NCBI GenBank assembly: GCA_944325735.1
Contig: CALVBI010000001.1
Span: 558,001 to 622,000, forward strand
Reading direction: 5' to 3'
Source: Candidatus Gastranaerophilales bacterium
Lineage (GTDB): Bacteria; Cyanobacteriota; Vampirovibrionia; Gastranaerophilales; Gastranaerophilaceae
DNA: 64,000 bases
This document shows, one piece after another, positions 26,046 through 34,644 of the stretch. The notes under the pieces were generated by a model that did not search any database, had not been told where the DNA came from, and saw nothing but the letters and a program-made list of their open reading frames with translations. Every line of letters begins with the position of its first letter. Within the stretch, counting starts at the first letter, position 1. A program made the translations under genes and the position numbers.

Positions 26046-26630
26046 TTATAAAACCTTTTCTGCTAATGGGAATAATTCATACAATTTTCCGTTATCGATT
26101 ACTTTTTCAATTCCTGATAATATTTCTTCCAAATCTTTTTCAGATGGTGTTTTTAGATTAGCAGGAAGTTTTATATCTTTTGTAGTTTTTGTTTCTACAA
26201 AGCCTTTATTTGCGATTAAAAATTCTCTGTAAGCATTTAAGATATTAATACTATTTTCGTTAATAGTGAAATCTTGACCTGTGTAGTATTTAACATCTTT
26301 TTTTAGCTGTTCAATATAATCTTTTATAAAATCAACTTCACTAAGTGTTTCTTTTTCTGAATATTCTCCGCCAAAGCATAGGTTATTTAAAATTGGTTTT
26401 TCATCAAGCTGACTTATATATGTAGCCCAAAGAATACAGCCAAGATAGAATCCTAAATAATTTTTCAATAATGATTGAATTTTAGGGTAATACATTTTGA
26501 ATTGATTTTTTTTCAGAGTGAAATTTTTTAGTCTGTTTAATCCTGCATAAACATATTCTATATTTGGAACAAAAGCTGATATGTGTTGTACAAATCCTGG
26601 ATCAAATTGTGCTCCGTTATCAAAATTCAT
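26046..26630 (-). CDS. Hypothetical protein upstream of nagZ
   Basis: I do not recognise this 194-residue protein. It opens MNFDNGAQFDPGFVQHISAF and is mostly helical, with one hydrophobic stretch near residue 60 (LGFYLGCILWATYI). A strong ribosome site (GAGGGAGAG) precedes the ATG. It ends 3 nt before nagZ, so it is co-transcribed with it, but no link to cell-wall recycling is visible in the sequence. Confidence 0.65.
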   Translation of the reverse strand: MNFDNGAQFDPGFVQHISAFVPNIEYVYAGLNRLKNFTLKKNQFKMYYPKIQSLLKNYLGFYLGCILWATYISQLDEKPILNNLCFGGEYSEKETLSEVDFIKDYIEQLKKDVKYYTGQDFTINENSINILNAYREFLIANKGFVETKTTKDIKLPANLKTPSEKDLEEILSGIEKVIDNGKLYELFPLAEKVL

Positions 26631-26670
26631 TTTTCTCTCCCTCTATTTTATAGTCTGTGTTTTTATTTTA

Positions 26671-27867
26671 TTAATACATTTCAAATTTAATTTTTCTTTT
26701 ATTATTTTCTAGAACTTTTTGTTGAAACTCTTTGTCATATTGAAGTCGGTAACCGTTTGAGAATGCTTTTACAACAGCATTTGCAAATGTTTTTCTTGCA
26801 CTCCAGTATGATGTGTGGGCAAATAGGACTGATCGTTTTGACCATACACTTGAATTATCATATACAAAACCTCGAGGATTTTCAATTTCAATGTTTGCAA
26901 GTTTTTCAATTTCATCTATTGTAAGATTTCTTGTGCTTGGAAATCCTAGTGGGTCTTCTCTGAAGTTTACCGTAATAAAAAATAATCCGTTTTCGATTAT
27001 GTATTTAAGCATCAATTTATTATAATAATTTAGCTCATAATCCGGATCAGCAAGGTCTGAGTAAAACAATACCAGAGGACTTGCAAAATTTACTACACCT
27101 TTTAGTGAATCTGTAGGTGCACAGTAATTTTTTGTTGCTTCTTTTATTTTTAAATATCCTTCTTCTAAAGATAAGTTATCATCTTTTTTTAATACAAGAT
27201 GACCGGTTTCTGATACCATTCCTAGTCCAGCTTTGGATAGTGCGGAAATACAAGTATTTTCTGTTGGGTTATTTTTTACAAATTGTCTTACTTCTTCACT
27301 TACATCAATTGTATTGAAAAGATTTTCTGCATTAATATATGGTAATTTGTTAAACATATATTGATAAGTTACAAAAGTTCCTGCAGAATAACCGTATAAT
27401 ATTACTTTATTCCCTTGTTCTGCTTCTTTTAAGACTGTATCGTTTAATTCATCTAAAATTGGTAGCATATTATGCTGTTTTTGAACCCAAATTGCATCGT
27501 GTAAATATGCTGCAAGCATTGATCTTACTTTGTATGCAAGAGTTGGGCTGAAAGCTTTGGATAGATCTAATTGTTTTTGGACAAATTCTAAATCTGTTTG
27601 ACTTTTATCTCCCCAAAAGAAAATTACAGGTTTTTCATTAATCTGATATTTTGGTTTGTTTAGAAAAACTTGTTTTATTTCTTTGTTTTGTTCAAACTTT
27701 TTTTTCATTACCGGATGAAGTTTTTGCACTCCTTCAATATACCAATTACGCATTTTTTCATCGTTGTTATTGGAGCCGTTTATGTAGACAAAACTTACAC
27801 CAGTCTCAGCAAAACAGATATTTTGTAATATAACTAACCCTAAAATTATCCCTAAAATTTTCTTCAT
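26671..27867 (-). CDS. Exported alpha/beta-hydrolase-like protein
   Basis: From the preferred ATG at 27867 the protein has 398 residues and a signal peptide (MKKILGIILGLVILQ, cleavage near CFAE). The motif VILYGYSAGTF (about 170) contains GYSAG, the GxSxG nucleophile elbow of serine hydrolases and lipases. Catalytic aspartate and histidine are not assigned, though HTSYW near residue 365 is a candidate. Eleven more residues would be added by an ATG at 27900, but this would precede and spoil the signal peptide. The promoter looks leaderless. Confidence 0.7.
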   Translation of the reverse strand: MKKILGIILGLVILQNICFAETGVSFVYINGSNNNDEKMRNWYIEGVQKLHPVMKKKFEQNKEIKQVFLNKPKYQINEKPVIFFWGDKSQTDLEFVQKQLDLSKAFSPTLAYKVRSMLAAYLHDAIWVQKQHNMLPILDELNDTVLKEAEQGNKVILYGYSAGTFVTYQYMFNKLPYINAENLFNTIDVSEEVRQFVKNNPTENTCISALSKAGLGMVSETGHLVLKKDDNLSLEEGYLKIKEATKNYCAPTDSLKGVVNFASPLVLFYSDLADPDYELNYYNKLMLKYIIENGLFFITVNFREDPLGFPSTRNLTIDEIEKLANIEIENPRGFVYDNSSVWSKRSVLFAHTSYWSARKTFANAVVKAFSNGYRLQYDKEFQQKVLENNKRKIKFEMY

Positions 27868-27882
27868 AGATATATGATAGCA
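27865..27882 (-). promoter_or_regulatory. Leaderless-type promoter of the exported hydrolase gene
   Basis: TG-C-TATCAT on the minus strand (27882-27874) is followed by 6 nt and ATG at 27867, with no Shine-Dalgarno sequence. Confidence 0.5.
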
Positions 27883-27959
27883 CAAAATTTCAGACTTCAT
27901 GGTAATTGAGAAAATTCTAACTTCAGCTTAAAATTTATTTTGTAAAAGGAGCAATATAA

Positions 27960-28199
27960 ATGAAAAAGATTTTGTTTATTTTAAGTTTAGTTGCAGTGTT
28001 TAATTTAGGAATTTTGGTGGTTAATTTGAATCATCAAAATACTTCAGATGTCAGTCAATTTTTAATGGCTCAAAGAGGTTGTTGTTCTCACCATGGTGGA
28101 GTATGTGGTTGCTATCGCGGTAGAACTCAATGTTGTGATGGCTCTTTAAGTCCATCTTGTCAGTGTTTTAGAGACGAACAAAAAGGGTTGCAATTATAA
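27960..28199 (+). CDS. Small exported cysteine-rich protein
   Basis: The 79-residue protein has an N-terminal hydrophobic segment (MKKILFILSLVAVFNLGILV) and a mature part with eight cysteines in the pattern GCCSHHGGVCGC, then QCCDGSLSPSCQC. The CCSHHGG...DG-S-SC layout occurs at the end of various bacterial exported proteins, but no function is settled; disulfides or metal binding are likely. An AAAGGAG ribosome site is present. It is convergent with aquaporin and shares a terminator. Confidence 0.75.
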   Translation: MKKILFILSLVAVFNLGILVVNLNHQNTSDVSQFLMAQRGCCSHHGGVCGCYRGRTQCCDGSLSPSCQCFRDEQKGLQL

Positions 28200-28202
28200 A
28201 TT

Positions 28203-28240
28203 AAAAAAGGTTCTTTTATAATTAAAGAACCTTTTTATTT
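28203..28240. terminator. Bidirectional terminator
   Basis: Stem AAAAAGGTTCTTT/AAAGAACCTTTTT with loop TATAATT and T-runs on both strands. It serves the small cysteine-rich gene and the convergent aquaporin gene. Confidence 0.88.
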
Positions 28241-28264
28241 TTTATCTAAATTGATTTTAAATAA

Positions 28265-28900
28265 TTAATCATTATTTGTAATTTTATATGTACCTGCAGC
28301 AGCAGCTCCTGCTACAAAGTTTGTTAAAAGTGTTATTAAAATAAGTTTTGTTTGAGTTATTTTCATTGCAAAAAGTCCTAATGCAACAGCCGGATTAAAT
28401 GCACAATAACAAGTTCCGTTTGCTGCAAGTATTCCTACAAGAACAACAGATCCTATTGCAAGCCCATAATATGAATTCCCTTTTGTATCATTAGATGTTG
28501 CTGTATGTAATACTGTATAACATAAAGCAAAAGTAAATAAGAATTCACAAATAATCATAGGTGTAATTGAATATGTTAATTCTGCAGCTGCTGGAGGTAT
28601 TGCAACGATGTATGATGTCAAAAATGCTGCTAATGCGCCACCTATAAATTGTGCAATAATATATGGACCAAAATCTTTCCAAGGCAATGCCCCTCTTATT
28701 GCTGCGGATAGAGAAACTGCAGGGTTGTAGTGACCGCCTGAAACATGTCCTCCTGCATATACCATTACCATAAGTATAAATCCTATTGCCATTGGCGGGA
28801 ATACATCTTGTCCGTTAGGAAATGATGAACAGCCAATTGTGAATATTAGAAAGAATGCTCCAATAAATTCAACTAAACATTTTTTTAAAAGCTCTTTCAT
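28265..28900 (-). CDS. Aquaporin (MIP family, AqpZ-like)
   Basis: The 211-residue protein has the MIP fold of six helices with the two half-helix NPA motifs, GGHYNPAVSL (about 60) and CAFNPAVALG (about 168). The short loops and length match water channels more than glycerol facilitators, but the selectivity filter was not resolved by eye. It sits in the inner membrane. A ribosome site (AAGGAG) is present. It is monocistronic, between two divergent or convergent neighbours. Confidence 0.92.
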   Translation of the reverse strand: MKELLKKCLVEFIGAFFLIFTIGCSSFPNGQDVFPPMAIGFILMVMVYAGGHVSGGHYNPAVSLSAAIRGALPWKDFGPYIIAQFIGGALAAFLTSYIVAIPPAAAELTYSITPMIICEFLFTFALCYTVLHTATSNDTKGNSYYGLAIGSVVLVGILAANGTCYCAFNPAVALGLFAMKITQTKLILITLLTNFVAGAAAAGTYKITNND

Positions 28901-28979
28901 ATAAATCTCCTTATTTTTTATTTATAATTTACGGTTTGAATTTTAACATAGTTAATAAATTTGTGCAATTAATCTTTTA

Positions 28980-28997
28980 TGGTATATATATCTTATG
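28980..28997 (+). promoter_or_regulatory. Leaderless-type promoter of pgeF
   Basis: TG-G-TATATA (28980-28988) is followed by 6 nt and ATG at 28995, with no Shine-Dalgarno sequence. The hexamer is a weaker match to TATAAT than in the other cases. Confidence 0.4.
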
Positions 28998-29735
28998 TTT
29001 TATTTTGATGAAATTAATGGGAAAAGAATTGTAAAAAGCTCTGTACTAGCTGGGCTTAATCACTTTTTTACAACAAGAGAAAGTGTTATAAAAACTAAGG
29101 AACCTGATTTTGAAGAATTAGTAGCAGAAAATAAAAAAGATGTTTGCGAATATTTTGGAATAGATGAAAATAATCTTATTCATCCATCTCAAACTCATAC
29201 ATCATATGTTGATGTCGCAAAAATCGGAGTAAGTGTATATCCTGATACTGATGGTTTGATTTTGACAAACAAGGAACAGGCTGTATATTTGAATTTTGCA
29301 GATTGTACTCCTATAATTATTTACGATCCCGTAAATAAAATCGCAGCAGTATCTCATGCAGGCTGGCGTGGAACAGCTGGGAATATTGCTTCGAAAACAG
29401 TTCAAAAACTTGTAGAAGAATTTGGATCAAAACCTGAAAATTTGAAAAGTGCAATCGGACCTGCAATTTCTTTTTGTTGTTACAATGTAGGTGAAGAAGT
29501 ATATAGAGAGTTAAAAAAGACTGTCAAAGATTTTTCAGGGTTGTCAGAAATTCGTCAAGGTAATATTTATGTTGACTTAAAAGGAATTAATAAACGACAG
29601 TTGATTGAGACAGGCATGAAGGCTGAAAATATTGATGTTTGCAATTTCTGCACCGTTTGCAATAACAGTTTATTTTTCTCTTATAGAAAAGAAAATGCGA
29701 CAACCAACCGTCATAGTGCAGTTGTAAAATTATAA
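28995..29735 (+). CDS. pgeF: Laccase-domain protein, peptidoglycan editing factor
   Basis: The 246-residue protein has the YfiH/PgeF signature: HPSQTHTSYV (zinc histidine), FADCTPIIIYD, and AAVSHAGWRGTAGNI, with GPAISFCCYNVGEEV and CNFCTVCNN later. PgeF removes wrongly built muropeptides; related proteins have purine nucleoside phosphorylase activity with copper or zinc. It is cytosolic. Its 3' end overlaps the convergent pabA gene by six bases. Confidence 0.92.
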   Translation: MFYFDEINGKRIVKSSVLAGLNHFFTTRESVIKTKEPDFEELVAENKKDVCEYFGIDENNLIHPSQTHTSYVDVAKIGVSVYPDTDGLILTNKEQAVYLNFADCTPIIIYDPVNKIAAVSHAGWRGTAGNIASKTVQKLVEEFGSKPENLKSAIGPAISFCCYNVGEEVYRELKKTVKDFSGLSEIRQGNIYVDLKGINKRQLIETGMKAENIDVCNFCTVCNNSLFFSYRKENATTNRHSAVVKL

Positions 29736-30287
29736 ATTAATAAAATTTTCTAACATTTTATGTCCGTATTCCGTAAGTATTGCTTCTGGGTGAAATTGTA
29801 CTCCATAAATCGGGAGCTTTTTATGCTCAAGTGCCATAATTATGTTATCTTTTGTTATGGCTGTTGCTTTTAGACATTCAGGTAAATTTTCAACAATGAG
29901 TGAGTGGTATCTTGTTGCATTAAATCCTTCTGGTATGTCTTTAAATAATTTACTCTCTTGTTTAAAGAATATTTGAGAAGTTTTTCCATGTGTCGGGTTC
30001 TGTGATTTTATAACTTTTCCGCCAAAAAATTGTGCGATACATTGGTGCCCAAGACATATTCCGAGAATTTTTTTTGTTTTATAAAATTCATTTATTACCT
30101 GCATAGAAATCCCTGCTGTGTCAGGAGTGCCTGCACCTGGTGAAATGATTATGCTATTAAATTTAATTTTTTTTAATTCTTCTATCGTAATTTTATCATT
30201 TTCATAAATTTTAGGTTGTATCCCTAATTCTTCAAGATATTGTACTATGTTGTAGGTAAAAGAATCGTAGTTATCAATTAAAATCAT
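29730..30287 (-). CDS. pabA: Aminodeoxychorismate/anthranilate synthase glutaminase subunit
   Basis: The 185-residue class I glutamine amidotransferase has MILIDNYDSFTYN, GICLGHQCI with the nucleophile cysteine (about 77), HGKTS, and the catalytic pair in GVQFHPEA. It supplies ammonia to its partner, which by context is the PabB half of the adjacent fusion. Its start overlaps the stop of pabBC by 4 nt. The TrpG role cannot be excluded, but no trp gene is nearby. Confidence 0.92.
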   Translation of the reverse strand: MILIDNYDSFTYNIVQYLEELGIQPKIYENDKITIEELKKIKFNSIIISPGAGTPDTAGISMQVINEFYKTKKILGICLGHQCIAQFFGGKVIKSQNPTHGKTSQIFFKQESKLFKDIPEGFNATRYHSLIVENLPECLKATAITKDNIIMALEHKKLPIYGVQFHPEAILTEYGHKMLENFINL

Positions 30288-31900
30288 AATTTCACCTCAA
30301 CTATTCCTCTTACTGAATTTACACAGAATATCTTTTCTGCATTTTCTAAATCTTTTTTATAGAGAATTTTTTCAGAAATATTTTTCATGGATTTTTTGAA
30401 GATGCCATCTAAAAGTCCGCATTTTACAGGTGGAGTATAAAGTTTTCCGTTAATTTGTAAAATTATATTGCTTCTTGCTCCTTCAGTGAGTTCTCCTTTT
30501 TCATTAAAGAAAATTTCGTCATAAATTTCTCCATTTGCAATTTTTTGGTAACTGTCATAATACCAAGGGCGATAGGTTGTTTTGTGGTATAAAAATTCGT
30601 TTTGGCTGTGTGTTTTTATTGGAGAAATCGAAATTTTATTTATCTTTGATTTTATTAGAGTTTTGTATTCTTCTGTGATTTCTCCGTTTTTGTTCAGTAA
30701 TAACCTCAAAATTCCGTCTTGTTTAGGTGTTATTTGTGGGTATGAAAATTTAAAGTTGAAGTGTTTTGCAGAATTTTCCATTCTTTTAAAATGTTCTTTT
30801 TCAAATAAGAGTTTGCCGTTTTCAACTTTGATTGTCTCAATTATTTGAAAATCACTATTGAGAAATTTTGTTTTAGTAAGAGTTTCTTCCCATTCGTCTT
30901 GAATGTCGGAATCCCATACTATTGCACCGCCTACACGATATTTAAAAGATTTTTCTCCTTGTTTTTTTTGAAGAATTCTAATTGGAACACTAAAAATTGT
31001 TTCTTCTGGAGATATCATTCCAATAGCTCCGCAGTAGATGTCACGAGATCCTTTTTCAACTTTGTCAATAATTCTCATTGTGCTGATTTTTGGTGCTCCG
31101 GTGATTGAACCGCATGGAAATATCGCTTTAAAAATATCAAAAAGGGTTGTATTTTCTTTTAAGTCAGCTTCGATTTGAGATGTCATTTGATGTAGAGTTT
31201 TGTGGGTCTCAATTTCAAAAAGTTTTGTAACTTTTACACTGCCTGTTTTTGCAATGCGTCCCAAATCGTTTCTTAAAAGATCGACAATCATAACATTTTC
31301 AGCTCTATTTTTTTCATCATTTTTTAAAAATTCAATTAGGTCTTTGTCTTCTTTTTCATTTCTCCCCCTTTTTATAGTTCCTTTCATAGGTTTTGTTCGA
31401 ATATGATTATCTTTTAGGGTGAAAAATAATTCTGGCGAAAAAGAAAGGACAGTGTCATAATTATTTTTTAAATAAAAATTGTAAGGAGTTTTTTGCTTGT
31501 TTAATAAAAATTCAAACAGTTCAAAATCATCGCCTTCATAGGGAACTTCAAAGTCGTATGTGTAATTTACTTCGTATGTGTTTCCGCAGGAAATTTCATA
31601 TTTAATTTTATTGACGGCTTCTGAATATTCACAAAAATTTACACAAGGGCGCGGTTTTAGTAGCAAATTTTTTACTTTTTTTGTTTTATATATATTGTAA
31701 GTTGTGTAGACTTCAAAGTATAACAGTGGAAATTTATTATTTATTTGTTCTTTAAAAATATCATATCTAATGTAGCCGACAAGATAGAATTTATTTTTTA
31801 ATTCTTCAATTGTTGCAAAAGCTTCTTTAATATCATTATGATTAAAAGCTTTAATTATTTTTATAGGATTTGTAAATATTTTTTCACCGAATATTGTCAT
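30284..31900 (-). CDS. pabBC: Fused aminodeoxychorismate synthase I and lyase (PabB-PabC)
   Basis: The 538-residue protein joins a PabB domain (about 1-330, with CGSITGAPKISTMRIIDKV and CGAIGMISP) to a PabC lyase domain (about 345-538, with YDEIFFNEKGELTEGARSNI, a PLP aminotransferase IV fold). Together they make 4-aminobenzoate for folate: PabA/PabB form aminodeoxychorismate and PabC releases pyruvate. The fusion is known in some bacteria. It has no ribosome site and a leaderless-type promoter. The length fits a full fusion. Confidence 0.93.
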   Translation of the reverse strand: MTIFGEKIFTNPIKIIKAFNHNDIKEAFATIEELKNKFYLVGYIRYDIFKEQINNKFPLLYFEVYTTYNIYKTKKVKNLLLKPRPCVNFCEYSEAVNKIKYEISCGNTYEVNYTYDFEVPYEGDDFELFEFLLNKQKTPYNFYLKNNYDTVLSFSPELFFTLKDNHIRTKPMKGTIKRGRNEKEDKDLIEFLKNDEKNRAENVMIVDLLRNDLGRIAKTGSVKVTKLFEIETHKTLHQMTSQIEADLKENTTLFDIFKAIFPCGSITGAPKISTMRIIDKVEKGSRDIYCGAIGMISPEETIFSVPIRILQKKQGEKSFKYRVGGAIVWDSDIQDEWEETLTKTKFLNSDFQIIETIKVENGKLLFEKEHFKRMENSAKHFNFKFSYPQITPKQDGILRLLLNKNGEITEEYKTLIKSKINKISISPIKTHSQNEFLYHKTTYRPWYYDSYQKIANGEIYDEIFFNEKGELTEGARSNIILQINGKLYTPPVKCGLLDGIFKKSMKNISEKILYKKDLENAEKIFCVNSVRGIVEVKL

Positions 31901-31916
31901 AATTCTAAATATAACA
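31898..31916 (-). promoter_or_regulatory. Leaderless-type promoter of pabBC
   Basis: TG-T-TATATT on the minus strand (31916-31908) is followed by 7 nt and ATG at 31900, with no Shine-Dalgarno sequence. Confidence 0.55.
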
Positions 31917-31948
31917 AAATAATGTACATAAATGAAGTGGTGTGTGTA

Positions 31949-32299
31949 ATGAAAAAAATTATTGTTTCTTTTATTTTAATTTCAATATTAGGTTTGTTAT
32001 CTCCAGTGTCTGCAAAAACTACATTGAGATATACAAAGACTAAAAAAGGCAGTACTTCTAAGATATTTATAAGATATTATCCTATTCCAAAACCTAATTT
32101 CGGTGGAGACAATGTTCAAAAACCTGATCCTATATATACTCATGGCCCTGTGGGTGGCGGTTTATCAAGTGCAGGGAATGCTGATGGTACTCAAAAAGTA
32201 AGAAAGACTCGTTCTCATAAGGGATATTCTTCTCCAATTTTATTTAGCGGAGGAGCTTCCAAAAAATCTGTTGCGACATATTCGTATTCATCAAGATAA
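31949..32299 (+). CDS. Small exported protein, paralogue of the next gene
   Basis: From ATG 31949 the protein has 116 residues with a signal peptide (MKKIIVSFILISILGLLSPV, cleavage near SAKT). The mature part is basic and rich in S, G and Y. An earlier in-frame start would add 37 residues and destroy the signal peptide. The mature start TLRYTKTKKGSTSKIFIRYY resembles that of the next gene, TLNYKIKQSGSSMVIVPYY, so they are a tandem duplication. Function unknown; likely surface-associated. Confidence 0.6.
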   Translation: MKKIIVSFILISILGLLSPVSAKTTLRYTKTKKGSTSKIFIRYYPIPKPNFGGDNVQKPDPIYTHGPVGGGLSSAGNADGTQKVRKTRSHKGYSSPILFSGGASKKSVATYSYSSR

Positions 32300-32319
32300 T
32301 TATAATTGTGGTGTGTATT

Positions 32320-32556
32320 ATGAAAAAAATATGCTTATTAATTTTAATTTTATTTTCTGCACAAGTTTGTACATCTTGTGAAACTTTGAATTATAAAATA
32401 AAACAAAGTGGATCTTCAATGGTGATTGTGCCTTATTATTCTTCACCCGTTGTAGTACCGGAGGTTAATCAAAATATTGAACAGACTCCTGCCAAAATTC
32501 CTTTTTATGAATCAAAGAAATTACCAAAGGGTAAAAACAAATCAAAGAATGTATAG
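32320..32556 (+). CDS. Small exported protein, paralogue of the previous gene
   Basis: The 78-residue protein starts at ATG 32320, with a signal peptide (MKKICLLILILFSAQVCTSC) that ends near two cysteines, so it could be a lipoprotein, although the lipobox is not canonical. The mature part TLNYKIKQSGSS...VPYYSSP mirrors the neighbour upstream. A nearly identical GTGGTGTGT stretch precedes both ATGs, supporting duplication. Function unknown. Confidence 0.6.
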   Translation: MKKICLLILILFSAQVCTSCETLNYKIKQSGSSMVIVPYYSSPVVVPEVNQNIEQTPAKIPFYESKKLPKGKNKSKNV

Positions 32557-32561
32557 GCTAA

Positions 32562-32906
32562 TTAGTAGCCCATAAACATATTTTGCATACCGCCTTGCAT
32601 TAACATCATGCTATTTGAACTGTCATAATTTTGTGGGAATTGACTATATGTCATAGGAGCATTACTGTTATTTGAAGGAGTGATATTACCCATTTCTCTA
32701 ACGGATTTTGGTCCCATCATTGAATTTGCTTCTTGTTCTTCTACAATTTCTGAAGCGGATAGTGTTTTTTGTAATTGTGGATATTTTGCTCTTGCAGCAG
32801 TGTTGTTAAAACCAGAATAGGTATTTTTAGGTGTAAGATTAATTTCTTCTGAAAATACAGGTGTTGTAATTGATAGTATTGCAATAGCTAGAATTAATTT
32901 TTTCAT
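32562..32906 (-). CDS. Exported methionine- and asparagine-rich protein
   Basis: From ATG 32906 (AGGGGA upstream on the minus strand) the protein has 114 residues. It has a signal peptide (MKKLILAIAILSITTPVFS) and a low-complexity mature part rich in N, S, M and Q that ends MQGGMQNMFMGY. No family is recognised. It lies convergent with the two small exported proteins, so three unrelated secreted proteins are clustered here. Confidence 0.6.
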   Translation of the reverse strand: MKKLILAIAILSITTPVFSEEINLTPKNTYSGFNNTAARAKYPQLQKTLSASEIVEEQEANSMMGPKSVREMGNITPSNNSNAPMTYSQFPQNYDSSNSMMLMQGGMQNMFMGY

Positions 32907-33021
32907 AGTACACTTCCCCTTCATAAATTTAATAGTATTATACATCAAAAAGTTAATTTTGAGAATGTTGTAATTTCTGATATAATAAATTTGTAGTAAA
33001 GTTAATGGAAAAGATTATCTT

Positions 33022-34644
33022 ATGGATATAAATATTGAATTAAAAGGCTCAAAAATTATAATTTCTTGGTCTGATATAAAAGCTGATTATTATAAAATTT
33101 TCTTTAAAAAAGATGGTATATTTTATGAATCTGCAAGAATTTATGATAGTAACTCAGTTAGATTTTCACTTGTGCCTTATGGTGAAAATGAATGTTTTGT
33201 TCAGGCGGTGAAAGATGGGATTGTTATTGATAAATCATCTATTCGTCAATTTAAATTTGATTCAATAGATATTCAATATAAATTTTTAGATGATAAAAAT
33301 ATAAAACTTTTCTATAGCAAGTATGACGGTGCTGATGGATATAGATTATACAGAAATGAAGATGAAATAGGGTTTAATGGTGTAAAAAATTCTGATTGCG
33401 AATTTATTAATACAGAACTGAGGGCAGAAACAGAGTTTAAAATTAAACCATATAGAAAAAAGGATGAAGGCCGTGAATTTTTGGCATCTTCTCCTGTCGT
33501 AAAAGTCAATGAAAATAAATTTGAAAGTGTTTCTATTTATAAATCATATAATTATAACAATTTTCTTTCTTGGTGTTATAAAGGTGATGCGGATGGATTT
33601 CTAGTATATACAAAAAATCTTGATAAACCTATTTTTGAAACTACTGATAAATTAAGACATTATCTTCCTTTGTATGATTATAAAGGGACTTCAAAATTTA
33701 TTGTAAAGGCTTTTGTGAATACCCCTGACGGAAGATTAATTGTCGCAGAATCCGATTATGTATCATTGAGTATAAGAAAATATAAGAAACCTCTTGTATC
33801 ATTGATTATCCCTGCATATAATGCGCAGGATTATATAGTGAGAAGTATTGATTGTGCTCTCGCATCTGATTTTAATGATTTGGAAATAATAATTGTAAAT
33901 GACGGAAGCTCTGACGATACTCAAAAGATTATTGACTGGTATGCAAAGAACTACAATAATGTAGTTTCAATTGAAAAAGAAAACGGTGGAGTAGCTGATG
34001 CAAGAAATCGGGGAATTGAAGCTGCAAAAGGTGATTATATTGCGTTTATGGATAACGATGATTTAATTCCTGCTGATATGATTAGTAAATTGTATAATTC
34101 GATTACAAAAAATAATTGTGATGTTGCAATTGCGCCACTGTATCGTCTTATAGATTCAGGGTATACAATACATTGTAACTTACCGTTTATGGAAGATATT
34201 CCGCTTGATATTGATAAATACTTTGAAATTATGTATACCCCAGGCTATTATAACTGTGCAATATGGAATAAGTTATACAAAGCATCAATGGTAAAAGCTC
34301 ATCCTTTAGGAATTTTGAAGTATGAAGATGTATCTTGGACTCCTTGTATACTTTCATATGCTGAAAAATTCTGCTTCTTAAAAACTCCTTTTTATGAGTG
34401 GGATAGAAAAACTAGAGAACAAACATTCGGAGATGTTTTAGCTAAAATGCCTGAAGATGAACTTTTTGAAAACAGAAAACAGGCAATGTTATTTTTCTTG
34501 AAAAACGGAAATCCTGAAAAAATAGACGAATTAAAAGAAGTTGCAAAACGCAGATTATTGCGTTATGCAAAAAATTCCCCTCTAAAAGATCAATATGAAG
34601 ATTTGATTGAAAAAATTGAAAAAGATAAATATAAAGTATTATAA
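33022..34644 (+). CDS. GT2 glycosyltransferase with N-terminal Fn3-like domains
   Basis: The 540-residue protein has a GT2 domain from about 256: LVSLIIPAYNAQDYI, IIIVNDGSSDDT (nucleotide binding) and FMDNDDLIP, with the DxD-type acidic motif. The first 250 residues are beta-rich and look like about three Fn3-like units, each with a Tyr/Trp-rich strand pattern (such as ADYYKIFFKKDG and ADGYRLYRNED). This pairing is unusual. No signal peptide is visible, so the enzyme should be cytosolic with an adhesive or scaffold front end. Its 3' end overlaps the convergent gene by 203 bp. Confidence 0.8.
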   Translation: MDINIELKGSKIIISWSDIKADYYKIFFKKDGIFYESARIYDSNSVRFSLVPYGENECFVQAVKDGIVIDKSSIRQFKFDSIDIQYKFLDDKNIKLFYSKYDGADGYRLYRNEDEIGFNGVKNSDCEFINTELRAETEFKIKPYRKKDEGREFLASSPVVKVNENKFESVSIYKSYNYNNFLSWCYKGDADGFLVYTKNLDKPIFETTDKLRHYLPLYDYKGTSKFIVKAFVNTPDGRLIVAESDYVSLSIRKYKKPLVSLIIPAYNAQDYIVRSIDCALASDFNDLEIIIVNDGSSDDTQKIIDWYAKNYNNVVSIEKENGGVADARNRGIEAAKGDYIAFMDNDDLIPADMISKLYNSITKNNCDVAIAPLYRLIDSGYTIHCNLPFMEDIPLDIDKYFEIMYTPGYYNCAIWNKLYKASMVKAHPLGILKYEDVSWTPCILSYAEKFCFLKTPFYEWDRKTREQTFGDVLAKMPEDELFENRKQAMLFFLKNGNPEKIDELKEVAKRRLLRYAKNSPLKDQYEDLIEKIEKDKYKVL

